Shown here in pieces: positions 57,152-64,000 of a stretch of 64,000 nucleotides of DNA (within the stretch, counting starts at the first letter, position 1; every line of letters begins with the position of its first letter). The position numbers were made by a program, and so were the translations under genes. The notes under the pieces were generated by a model that had not been told where the DNA came from, made no database searches, and saw only the letters and a program-made list of their open reading frames with translations. Source of the stretch: Mesorhizobium sp. Root552 (GTDB taxonomy: Bacteria; Pseudomonadota; Alphaproteobacteria; Rhizobiales; Rhizobiaceae); the NCBI RefSeq assembly GCF_001427285.1, contig NZ_LMFV01000004.1, forward strand, positions 24,683 to 88,682, read 5' to 3'.

Positions 57152-58040
57152 TCGCTTTCAGTTCCAGCAGGCGGCGATAGAGATCCTGCTTGCTGGCTCC
57201 CGTCATCTTCGCCGCCTCGGCAGCGGCTTTGGAAGCTGGCAATTCGTCGGCAAGCGACAGGAGCAGGCTGTCAATGTCGGCAGGCGCTTGGGTTTTGGTA
57301 TCCGGCGGGCCGACACAAACGACAATCTCGCCCTTGGGCGTATCGGCCTGGCCGTAGTATTCGGAAAGCTCACGAAGCGAGCCAAGCCGCATTTCCTCGA
57401 ACGCCTTGGTAAGTTCGCGGCCGATGGCAGCCTTGCGCGTACCGCCCAGGGTTTCCGCCATCGTGGCCAGCGTTTCAGCCAGACGGCGTGGCGATTCGAA
57501 AAAGATCAGCGTTGCCGGCACAGCCCTCAGTTCTTCAAGGCGCGTGCGCTTCTGGCCCGCCTTTACCGGCAGAAAGCCCGCAAACAGGAAGGCGTCGGAC
57601 GGCAGCCCGGAAGCCGTAAGCGCTGCAAGCGCCGCCGACGGGCCGGGAATGGGCACCACCTGCAAGCCGCGCTCCAGCGCCTCGCCGACCAGCCGGTAGC
57701 CGGGATCGGAAACCAGAGGCGTGCCGGCATCGGAGATCAGCGCCACGCTTTGGCCGGCTTCAAGCGCCTCGATCAGCCTCGGACCGGCTTCAGCGGCATT
57801 GTGCTCGTGATAGGCGGTGGTGCGCCGCCGGATGCCGTAGCGCTCGAGCAGGACGCGCGAAACGCGGGTATCCTCGCAAGCAACAATGTCGGCAGCGGCG
57901 AGCGTTTCCAATGCGCGCAAAGTGATGTCGGCCAGATTGCCGATGGGCGTGGCGACGAGGTACAGCGCCGGCTGCAGGGGTCGGGCCGGGACTTCGGTCG
58001 AGCCGATCAGATAGCTGTGTTTTCTTGTTTCGCTGGCCAT
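57144..58040 (-). CDS. rsmI: 16S rRNA (cytidine1402-2'-O)-methyltransferase RsmI
   Basis: A 298-residue tetrapyrrole-methylase-fold enzyme. Motifs [50 protein letters not shown] and [27 protein letters not shown] are all present. The start at 58040 has GAGGG upstream; in-frame codons as far as 58166 add a non-conserved extension. It modifies C1402 in the ribosomal decoding centre. Confidence 0.95.
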   Translation of the reverse strand: MASETRKHSYLIGSTEVPARPLQPALYLVATPIGNLADITLRALETLAAADIVACEDTRVSRVLLERYGIRRRTTAYHEHNAAEAGPRLIEALEAGQSVALISDAGTPLVSDPGYRLVGEALERGLQVVPIPGPSAALAALTASGLPSDAFLFAGFLPVKAGQKRTRLEELRAVPATLIFFESPRRLAETLATMAETLGGTRKAAIGRELTKAFEEMRLGSLRELSEYYGQADTPKGEIVVCVGPPDTKTQAPADIDSLLLSLADELPASKAAAEAAKMTGASKQDLYRRLLELKANA

Positions 58041-58186
58041 TTCAAACCCTCGCCGGCCCCTGTTTGGCACGGCTTGGCCTTCGTTGCAAAACCCACAGCT
58101 TTCCCTCTCCTTCGCCATGTCTTTGCCATAGTGCGGAACGAAACCGGCGACCATGGATTTAGACATCGATTCCCTAGGAGGACACG

Positions 58187-58369
58187 ATGGATAGCTTGAA
58201 AATCCAGGACGCTTTCGAGCCCTATTATGCCGGGCGCAAGCGCTTTGCCTCCGACCGCAAGAGCTCGGGCGGCAACGGCATCAACAATCTCAAGCAGTTA
58301 CGGGTGGCTTACAAGCAACGGCTAGAGGCCAAACGTGCCGGCAAGCCCGGCAAAGCAATGGAGCGCTGA
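58187..58369 (+). CDS. Small basic protein, 60 residues, unknown
   Basis: Starts MDSLKIQDAFEPYYAGRKRFASDRK five bases behind a perfect AGGAGG. Very basic in its second half (LKQLRVAYKQRLEAKRAGKPGKAMER). Divergent from rsmI across 146 bp. A nucleic-acid-binding role is possible. No family recognised. Confidence 0.6.
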   Translation: MDSLKIQDAFEPYYAGRKRFASDRKSSGGNGINNLKQLRVAYKQRLEAKRAGKPGKAMER

Positions 58370-58451
58370 CCGACCAATGCCCAACCGCTTCGACGTATTC
58401 ATGTCGCGGATCGAAACCAAGAGCGCCCGAAGCGACGCCCCACCTCCGCAC

Positions 58452-58562
58452 CCGGCAGGCAACAAGTACGGCGCCAACAGCAATAAGGCCGACGCCAAGC
58501 CAGTTCGCGCCGCCGAGGCGTTCTCCGATAAAAACAACGTCAAACACCGCAACAAGCACAAC
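58452..58562 (-). pseudogene. Possible relic of a DMT/EamA transporter C-terminus
   Basis: The minus-strand frame reads LVAVFDVVFIGERLGGANW then LGVGLIAVGAVLVACR. This is the pattern of the last helix hairpin of EamA/SMR-type transporters (short loop with GERL, then W-x-G-hydrophobic helix). Nothing before or after it continues the family: hemW ends 18 bp upstream. A plus-strand frame (58377-58568, 63 residues, rich in N, K, A and S) overlaps it and lacks a good ribosome site; I take that as the shadow. Could be coincidence. Confidence 0.35.
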
Positions 58563-58579
58563 GCCTGAGCGCGACCCCG

Positions 58580-59737
58580 CTACCGCGCGAGATCGGCCAC
58601 CAGTGCGTCGAGCACGATCATGCCGGACGGCGTGGCGCGCAGGCGGGAATTGCCGATGGACGAGACAAGCCCCTCTTCCTGCAGGATAGACAACCGCGAC
58701 GAGGACAGGCCGCGACCGGACAGGCGTTCGTAGCGCTCCAGATCGATGCCTTCGACGAGGCGCAGGCCCATCAGCAGGAATTCATCGGCCTCTTCGGACC
58801 GGCTCAGCACCTCGCCGTCGACGATGCCATGACCCTTGCGTTCGACCAGATCGGCCCAGCTTTCCGGCATCTTCTCGGCAATGGTGACGATGCGTGTGCC
58901 ATTTTCCACAAAGCGCCCGTGCGCGCCCGGGCCGACGCCGACATATTCGCCATAGCGCCAGTAGGTCAGGTTGTGGCGGCTTTCCGCTCCGGGTCGGGCA
59001 TGGTTGGAAATCTCATAGGCCGGCAGACCGTGCGCAGCGGTGATTTCCTGGGTGACGGCGTAGAGGTCGGCAGCATGATCGGGATCGGGAATCTCGAACT
59101 TGTGCGCCGCATGGAGCTTGGAGAAGGGCGTGCCGTCCTCGATGGTAAGCTGGTAGAGCGACAGATGGTCGGCGGCGTGGCCGATCGCTTCTTCCAGTTC
59201 AGCCGCCCAGGCCTCCGGGGTCTGGTTGGGCCGAGCGTAGATCAGGTCGAACGACAGGCGCGGGAAGATCTCGCGGGCCAGGCCAATGGCGTGCAAGGCT
59301 TCCTCGACATTGTGCAGCCGGCCGAGAAAGCGCAGGTCGGCATCGTTCAGCGCCTGCACGCCGAGGGAAACGCGGTTGACGCCGGCGGCGCGGTAGCCGC
59401 GAAAGCGCTCGGCCTCAACCGAGGACGGGTTGGCTTCCAGCGTCACCTCGATACCGGCCGGCACAGTCCAGTTTTTCGCAACCGCATCCAGAACCGCGCC
59501 GACCGTTTCCGGCTTCATCAGCGAAGGCGTACCGCCACCGATGAAGATGGAGGTGACCTCGCGCGGGCCCGTGCGGGCGCGCATGGTGGCAAGCTCGGTT
59601 GCGAATGCCTTGGCAAAGCGTTCCTGATCCACCGGCTGATGGCGGACATGGCTGTTGAAATCGCAATAAGGGCATTTGGCCGCGCAGAACGGCCAGTGGA
59701 TGTAAACCCCGAAACCGGGTGAGCGGTCGAGCTGCAT
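58580..59737 (-). CDS. hemW: Heme chaperone HemW (radical SAM)
   Basis: A 385-residue protein. GFGVYIHWPFCAAKCPYCDFNSH carries the CxxxCxxC iron-sulfur motif, followed by TSIFIGGGTPSLM and the HemW C-terminal domain. The extra cysteine after the motif typical of true HemN is not present (CDF). It inserts or carries heme to respiratory enzymes. It lies 2 bp after rdgB in the rdgB-hemW order common in alphaproteobacteria. Confidence 0.93.
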   Translation of the reverse strand: MQLDRSPGFGVYIHWPFCAAKCPYCDFNSHVRHQPVDQERFAKAFATELATMRARTGPREVTSIFIGGGTPSLMKPETVGAVLDAVAKNWTVPAGIEVTLEANPSSVEAERFRGYRAAGVNRVSLGVQALNDADLRFLGRLHNVEEALHAIGLAREIFPRLSFDLIYARPNQTPEAWAAELEEAIGHAADHLSLYQLTIEDGTPFSKLHAAHKFEIPDPDHAADLYAVTQEITAAHGLPAYEISNHARPGAESRHNLTYWRYGEYVGVGPGAHGRFVENGTRIVTIAEKMPESWADLVERKGHGIVDGEVLSRSEEADEFLLMGLRLVEGIDLERYERLSGRGLSSSRLSILQEEGLVSSIGNSRLRATPSGMIVLDALVADLAR

Positions 59738-59739
59738 GA

Positions 59740-60387
59740 TCAGGCGACGTCCAACCTCGCTTGCGCGAATTTCTGGAAGGCGCGGGCGCGGTGTGACAGC
59801 GCCGTCGCCTGCCCCGGTTTCCAGCCGTGTTTTTCCTCGGCCTTCATCTCGCCGAAGGTCTTGTCGAAGCCGTTCGGCAGGAACACCGGATCATAGCCGA
59901 AACCGAGTTCTCCGCGCGGCGGCCACACCAGAGCGCCTTCGACCTCGCCACGGTAATATTCTGCCTGCCCGTCGGGAAAGGCGAGGCAAATCACGGCAAC
60001 GAAACGGCCGGTGCGCTGTGCCGGTTCTTTCGCACCAACCTCCTGCATCGCCACTTCCGTGCGCTGCATGGCCATGGCGAAGTCGCGGCTGCCATCGGGC
60101 AGTTCGGCCCAATTAGCGGTATAGACACCGGGCGCGCCGTCAAGCGCATCGACGCACAGGCCGGAATCATCGGAAAGCGCCGGCAGATCGGTAGCCTTGG
60201 CGGCTGCGAAAGCCTTGATGTAGGCGTTTTCCTCGAAAGTGGCGCCGGTTTCGTCCGGCTCGGGCAGGCCGTATTCCTTGGCGGATTTTGCCTCGAAGCC
60301 GAACGGACCCATAAGGTCGGCGAATTCGCGCAGTTTGCCAGCGTTGTGGCTGGCAATGACAATCCTGCGGCTATCCAGTTTATGCAT
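59740..60387 (-). CDS. rdgB: RdgB/HAM1 non-canonical purine NTP pyrophosphatase
   Basis: A 215-residue enzyme with [63 protein letters not shown] and [12 protein letters not shown]. It removes dITP/XTP from the nucleotide pool. The ATG at 60387 sits in a TGATG overlap with the preceding VOC gene. Confidence 0.97.
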   Translation of the reverse strand: MHKLDSRRIVIASHNAGKLREFADLMGPFGFEAKSAKEYGLPEPDETGATFEENAYIKAFAAAKATDLPALSDDSGLCVDALDGAPGVYTANWAELPDGSRDFAMAMQRTEVAMQEVGAKEPAQRTGRFVAVICLAFPDGQAEYYRGEVEGALVWPPRGELGFGYDPVFLPNGFDKTFGEMKAEEKHGWKPGQATALSHRARAFQKFAQARLDVA

Positions 60388-60797
60388 CACAGATTCCAGA
60401 TTTTCGGTTCGGCAAATTCCAGCGAGTTGCCGGATGGGTCACGGAAATAGATCGAACGGCCGCCCGACGGCCAGTGAAAATCGGCCTCTATTTTCACTCC
60501 CAAATCGGTCAGGCGCGCGCGCCAGCTCTCGATCTCCTCGGCACTCGCGGCAAAGCACAGATGCCCTTTGCCGACCGTTCCGTGCGGCGGTACCGGCAAG
60601 CGGGCGCCGGGGGGCGGAGGGACTTTCGTCGCCTCTGCGTTGAACAGCAAAAGCACACCGGCGCCACAACGAAAGAAGACATGCCTGCCCCCGACCTTGG
60701 CAATGCGTTCAAGGCCAAGGATGCCGCCATAGAAGGCTTCCGCCGCGTCGAGATCGGTGACGTAGAGAGCCGATTCAAGGATGGCGGAAGGGGTCAT
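60387..60797 (-). CDS. VOC-family (glyoxalase/bleomycin-resistance fold) protein
   Basis: A 136-residue protein with two beta-alpha-beta-beta-beta modules: [25 protein letters not shown] and [20 protein letters not shown]... [16 protein letters not shown]. The pattern suits metal-dependent lyases or dioxygenases; the substrate is unknown. It lies between rph and rdgB on one transcript, overlapping rdgB. Confidence 0.9.
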   Translation of the reverse strand: MTPSAILESALYVTDLDAAEAFYGGILGLERIAKVGGRHVFFRCGAGVLLLFNAEATKVPPPPGARLPVPPHGTVGKGHLCFAASAEEIESWRARLTDLGVKIEADFHWPSGGRSIYFRDPSGNSLEFAEPKIWNL

Positions 60798-60808
60798 CAC
60801 GAGACGCC

Positions 60809-61525
60809 TTAGGCCACCGCCATCTGCTGCAGGCTGACGAGACGCGCAATGCCCTTCTTGGCAAGCACCATAAGCTCGGTGAACTGCGCTTCCGAGAACG
60901 GCTCGCCTTCCGCAGTGCCTTGAATCTCGACGATGCCGCCCTTGCCGGTCATGACGAAATTGGCGTCGGTGCCGGCCGAGGAATCTTCCAGGTAGTCCAG
61001 GTCGATGACCGGCTGGCCATCATGGATGCCGCAGGAAATGGCGGCCACATGATCCTTCAGCACGCGCTGTACGCTTGCCATCTGGCGCGCTTCCATCCAG
61101 CGCAGGCAATCGTAGAGAGCCACCCAGCCGCCGGTGATCGAGGCGGTGCGCGTGCCGCCATCGGCCTGAAGGACATCGCAATCGACGGTGATCTGCTGTT
61201 CACCCAACGCCTGAAGATCGACCACGGCGCGCAGCGAGCGGCCGATGAGGCGCTGGATTTCCAACGTGCGGCCACCCTGCTTGCCGGCGGAAGCCTCGCG
61301 GCGCATGCGATCGCCGGTCGAACGCGGCAGCATGCCGTATTCAGCCGTCACCCAGCCCTTGCCGGAATTGCGCATCCAGCCGGGCACCCTCTCTTCAAGG
61401 CTAGCGGTGCACAAGACGTGCGTGTCGCCGAACTTGACCAGGCAAGAGCCTTCGGCGTGTTTGGAAACGCCTCGCTCGAAGGAGATGGCACGCATTTCGT
61501 CTGGCTGGCGTTTGGAGGGGCGCAT
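60809..61525 (-). CDS. rph: Ribonuclease PH
   Basis: A 238-residue phosphorolytic exonuclease of full length. [45 protein letters not shown] at the start; RRSTGDR-like [12 protein letters not shown], the [16 protein letters not shown] active-site loop and [19 protein letters not shown] follow. It trims tRNA 3' ends. Divergent from hrcA. Confidence 0.97.
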   Translation of the reverse strand: MRPSKRQPDEMRAISFERGVSKHAEGSCLVKFGDTHVLCTASLEERVPGWMRNSGKGWVTAEYGMLPRSTGDRMRREASAGKQGGRTLEIQRLIGRSLRAVVDLQALGEQQITVDCDVLQADGGTRTASITGGWVALYDCLRWMEARQMASVQRVLKDHVAAISCGIHDGQPVIDLDYLEDSSAGTDANFVMTGKGGIVEIQGTAEGEPFSEAQFTELMVLAKKGIARLVSLQQMAVA

Positions 61526-61581
61526 TCGGGCCTCTTTCTCGTATTTGTCCGGATTCCTGGCGGGCTTGTAGCCTCATGCCG

Positions 61582-61609
61582 AGCGGGGCGCAAAGGAAAA
61601 CGCCCCGCT
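61582..61609. repeat. Strong hairpin between divergent rph and hrcA
   Basis: AGCGGGGCG (61582-61590) pairs with CGCCCCGCT (61601-61609), 10-nt A-rich loop. It lies in the leader region of both divergent genes. A CIRCE element (TTAGCACTC-N9-GAGTGCTAA) was looked for in this gap and is absent. Confidence 0.5.
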
Positions 61610-61668
61610 TGCGCTTGGCCGACCCAAGTCTATATCCTTGGCTTGGAGCCACGGTCAGAAAACCGCAG

Positions 61669-62754
61669 ATGACGAAGCCGATTGCCGATCCGACCATGCA
61701 TTCGCCAGCGATCCAGTCGCTGGACATGCGTTCGCGCGACATATTCCGGCGCATCGTTGAATCCTATCTGAGGGATGGCGAGCCGGTCGGTTCGCGCAGC
61801 CTGTCGCGCATCCTGCCGTCGTCGCTGTCGCCGGCGACGATCCGCAACGTGATGAGCGACCTCGAGCATCTCGGCCTTGTCTACGCGCCTCATGTCTCGG
61901 CCGGCCGCCTGCCGACACAAGCGGGCCTGCGCTTCTTCGTCGATGCATTCATGGAGCTTGGCGACCTGTCCGACGAGGAACGCCGCAGCATCGAGGCGCA
62001 GATCAAGGCTTCCGGCACGGAAGCATCGCTGGAACACATGCTGACCGAAGCCAGCCAGATGCTGTCGGGGGTTTCGCGCGGCGCAGGGCTGGTGCTGGCG
62101 GCAAAAAACGAAGCCGCGCTGAAACATATCGAATTCATCCAGCTTGAGCCGACGAAGGCGCTGACCGTTCTTGTCTCGCAAAATGGCGATGTCGAAAACC
62201 GGGTTATCGAGCTGCCTGCCGGCGTCACCGTCTCGCAACTCCACGAGGCCTCCAACTTCCTCAACGCCCACATCCGGGGCCGCACGCTTGCCGAGGTGCG
62301 CGCCGAGATCGCGCGGATCAAGGAGGAAACGCGGGCGGCACTGGATACGCTGTCGCAGGATCTCGTTGAAAAGGGCCTTGCACTGTGGGCCGGCTCGGAA
62401 ACTGGGCTGCCAGCCCGTCTTATCGTGCGCGGCCGGGCCAACCTGCTGGAGAACGTTACGGCGCAGGCCGACCTCGACCTGCTCAGGCACCTGTTCGACG
62501 ACCTCGAAACCCAGGACGGGCTGATCCAGTTGCTCGACATGGCCGAACAGGGACCGGGGGTGCGCATCTTCATCGGTTCGGAAAACAAGCTGTTTTCGCT
62601 GTCGGGATCGTCGCTGGTGGTGGCCCCCTATCGCGACAAGGATGCGCGTGTTGTGGGCGCATTGGGCGTGATTGGTCCGACGCGCCTCAACTATGCCCGG
62701 ATCGTGCCGATGGTCGATTATACAGCGCAGCTCATCTCGCGATTGCTGCGCTAA
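61669..62754 (+). CDS. hrcA: Heat-inducible repressor HrcA
   Basis: A 361-residue regulator. Winged-helix start SRDIFRRIVESYLRDGEPVGSRSLSRILPSSLSPATIRNVMSDLEHLGLVYAPHVSAGRLPTQAGLRFFVDAFME, then the inserted dimerisation domain and GPTRLNYARIVPMVDYTAQLIS. It represses groESL-type operons through CIRCE. The start may be 61669 or an ATG 27 bp later. grpE, its usual neighbour, is not directly downstream; a small unknown gene is. Confidence 0.96.
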   Translation: MTKPIADPTMHSPAIQSLDMRSRDIFRRIVESYLRDGEPVGSRSLSRILPSSLSPATIRNVMSDLEHLGLVYAPHVSAGRLPTQAGLRFFVDAFMELGDLSDEERRSIEAQIKASGTEASLEHMLTEASQMLSGVSRGAGLVLAAKNEAALKHIEFIQLEPTKALTVLVSQNGDVENRVIELPAGVTVSQLHEASNFLNAHIRGRTLAEVRAEIARIKEETRAALDTLSQDLVEKGLALWAGSETGLPARLIVRGRANLLENVTAQADLDLLRHLFDDLETQDGLIQLLDMAEQGPGVRIFIGSENKLFSLSGSSLVVAPYRDKDARVVGALGVIGPTRLNYARIVPMVDYTAQLISRLLR

Positions 62755-62805
62755 GCTCAGTCCCGTTTCCGAGCGGCAATCGCTCTGGCGGCCAGGGAGG
62801 CAACG

Positions 62806-63003
62806 ATGGCACTGGAAGAGATCAAGGCCCGGATCAGCCTGCTGCTCGAGCAGATGGTCAACCAGCCTGAGGACCGCTACGAAACGCAGGAGCAGTTGCG
62901 GGAAAAGCTGAGGGAACTGCGTGCCATGGGCCTGCCGTTGCCGGACGACCTCGTTGAACTGGAAAAGCGCCTCGACGAGGAATTCAGCGGCGGCGACGCA
63001 TAG
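62806..63003 (+). CDS. Small acidic helical protein, 65 residues, unknown
   Basis: AGGGAGG ribosome site five bases before the ATG. Almost entirely predicted helix: MALEEIKARISLLLEQMVNQ, ETQEQLREKLRELRAMG, a PLPDDL turn and a Glu/Asp-rich end. Heptad-like leucines suggest a short coiled coil. It follows hrcA by 51 bp on the same strand. No family recognised. Confidence 0.65.
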   Translation: MALEEIKARISLLLEQMVNQPEDRYETQEQLREKLRELRAMGLPLPDDLVELEKRLDEEFSGGDA

Positions 63004-63081
63004 ACTTCATTCAACTCCGTTCACATCGACGTGTGGTGCGGAACGGCGGCCGGTCACCTACGTTGCGTCTTTGGCTAACCC

Positions 63082-63948
63082 ATGGAGCAACGGTTGAAGC
63101 AAATTGCGACACTGACCCTTCCCTTCCTGTTGGCAGCGACGGTAGCTTTGGCTCAAGACGCCAGCGTGCTGAAGGGAGAAGCCGCGTTCGGCGACTGGCG
63201 GGCCGACCAGCCGGGCGTGCGGCGGCTCATCGTCCCTGACGACCTGCAAGCCCCTTTCGCAACGGACTCCGCGTCCAATGGCGCGGACCGGGCAGCAATG
63301 CCGCCGGATGCCGGGCCAAAGCTGCCTCCTGGCTTTGCCGCCGAAATGATAGCCTCGGGCATCCGCAATCCGCGCGCCCTGCGGATCGCGCCGAATGGAG
63401 ACATATTCGTCGCCGATTCACGCGCCAACCAGATCAGGGTCTATCGCCTCGACGAAGGCAGCGCCAAGCCGGTCGAGCAGGCGGTCTTCGCCAGCGGACT
63501 GCGGCAACCCTACGGCATCGCATTCTATCCTGCCGACAAGCCGGAATGGGCCTACGTCGCCAATTCAGGCAGCGTGGTGCGCTTTGCCTACAAATCAGGC
63601 GACCTCGAAGCGTCTGGCGACGCCGAAGTGGTGGTCAAGCGGCTGCCGGGAGGCGGGCACTGGACACGCGACATTACTTTCTCACCCGATGGCAAGACCC
63701 TCTACGTGTCGGTAGGCTCGGCATCCAACGTTGCCGAGGGCATTGGCGAGCAGCCTTCCGGTGGCATCGAAGCCTGGGCCGAACGGCAACCGCTGGGCGC
63801 GTTATGGGGCAATGAAGAGAACCGCGCGGCCGTCCTCGCATTCGATCCGGACGGCGGCAACGAACGCATCGCCGCGACCGGCTTGCGCAACTGGACGCCT
63901 CGAAAAACCTCGCCATTGACGGCTCGGGATGATTCACTGCCCCGGTGA
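63082..63948 (+). pseudogene. PQQ-type sugar (sorbosone-like) dehydrogenase, truncated at the 3' side
   Basis: A 288-codon frame with a 24-residue signal peptide (ending TVALA). It then follows the soluble beta-propeller dehydrogenases: LPPGFAAEMIASGIRNPRALRIAPNGDIFVADS, GLRQPYGIAFYP, GGGHWTRDITFSPDGKTLYVSVGS, NRAAVLAFDPDGGNERIAATGLRN. Family members normally continue for well over 100 residues after GLRN. Here residue 270 (ending at 63891) is followed by 18 unrelated residues and a stop. The final propeller blades are missing, so the product is probably inactive. The break is abrupt, not a drift. Confidence 0.75.
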
Positions 63949-64000
63949 TTTGCCGGGAGGGGATGGATGCGGGGACAGGCCGGGTTTTGGGACATTGACG
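63892..64000. other. Foreign DNA after the dehydrogenase break point (possible IS end)
   Basis: From 63892 the sequence no longer fits the dehydrogenase. It begins TGGACGCCTCGAAAAACCTC, which could be a terminal inverted repeat of an IS5-like element. A minus-strand frame in this stretch ends at about 63936. Only 109 bp are visible, so element type and size cannot be settled. Confidence 0.4.

Noticed and set aside
58377..58568. 63-codon plus-strand frame after the small basic gene
   Set aside because: No good ribosome site, composition typical of an antisense frame, and the opposite strand shows a transporter-like segment.
61526..61668. CIRCE element for HrcA autoregulation
   Set aside because: No TTAGCACTC-N9-GAGTGCTAA or close variant in the rph-hrcA gap; only a GC hairpin is present.

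Overview
The window reads as a high-GC chromosomal segment of an alphaproteobacterium of the order Hyphomicrobiales (Rhizobiales), most like the Phyllobacteriaceae (Mesorhizobium and relatives). The basis is the combination of an Omp2-type rhizobial porin, a membrane ferritin (mbfA) behind a perfect ICE-like Irr box, a Ku-LigD pair, a three-subunit PntAA/PntAB/PntB transhydrogenase next to an aa3 oxidase subunit IV, and divergent epmA/efp. This placement is an inference from gene content; no 16S gene is present.

Layout. 0-2 kb is accessory DNA: the 5' part of an IS1595-type transposase at the left edge, then an AT-richer three-gene toxin / antitoxin / SecB-like chaperone locus (candidate TAC module), then strong hairpins behind lepA. 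2.1-6.6 kb holds lepA and a compact stress island: an ECF sigma factor with its NrsF-type membrane anti-sigma factor, divergent from a secreted methionine-rich peptide and an exported MsrA. Similar divergent promoter motifs serve both sides. 6.6-16.4 kb carries a small membrane protein, the porin, a cyanide-insensitive-type bd oxidase (cydAB), a PepSY-like protein, an ABC-2 exporter, PhoX phosphatase, a small DMT/SMR-type protein and a PAP2 phosphatase. 16.4-23.7 kb has an XRE regulator with SulP permease, a YiiX-like hydrolase, a CYTH phosphatase and a CecR-type TetR regulator heading an HlyD/ABC exporter operon. 23.7-34.7 kb holds a threonine dehydratase-like enzyme, small exported and regulatory proteins, mbfA, a DUF1127/ArsR pair, the ku-ligD end-joining operon, a GST, cysK and a LysE exporter.

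34.8-47.9 kb has the transhydrogenase operon, epmA/efp, an amino-acid-binding protein, and a run with a polyamine theme: a deacetylase of the acetylpolyamine amidohydrolase type, an amidohydrolase and a complete PotFGHI-like ABC importer. 48-56.7 kb carries a serine beta-lactamase-like hydrolase, a methyltransferase, an alpha/beta hydrolase fused to a LuxR DNA-binding domain, gyrB, an FMN reductase and a P450 coupled to acylphosphatase. 56.7-62.8 kb is housekeeping: yraN-rsmI, hemW-rdgB-VOC-rph, and divergent hrcA. The right end holds a PQQ-type sugar dehydrogenase whose reading frame leaves the family at residue 270, probably at an insertion or rearrangement junction.

The most interesting systems are the toxin-antitoxin-chaperone module (533-1879) and the SigF/NrsF, Met-rich peptide and periplasmic MsrA island (3987-6553), which looks like a reactive-chlorine/oxidant scavenging cycle. 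Several regulatory sites can be read directly: a 22-bp perfect palindrome at the TetR promoter, a 16-bp direct repeat 42 bp apart around the XRE promoter, and the ICE-like box at mbfA. No tRNA, rRNA or CRISPR was seen.
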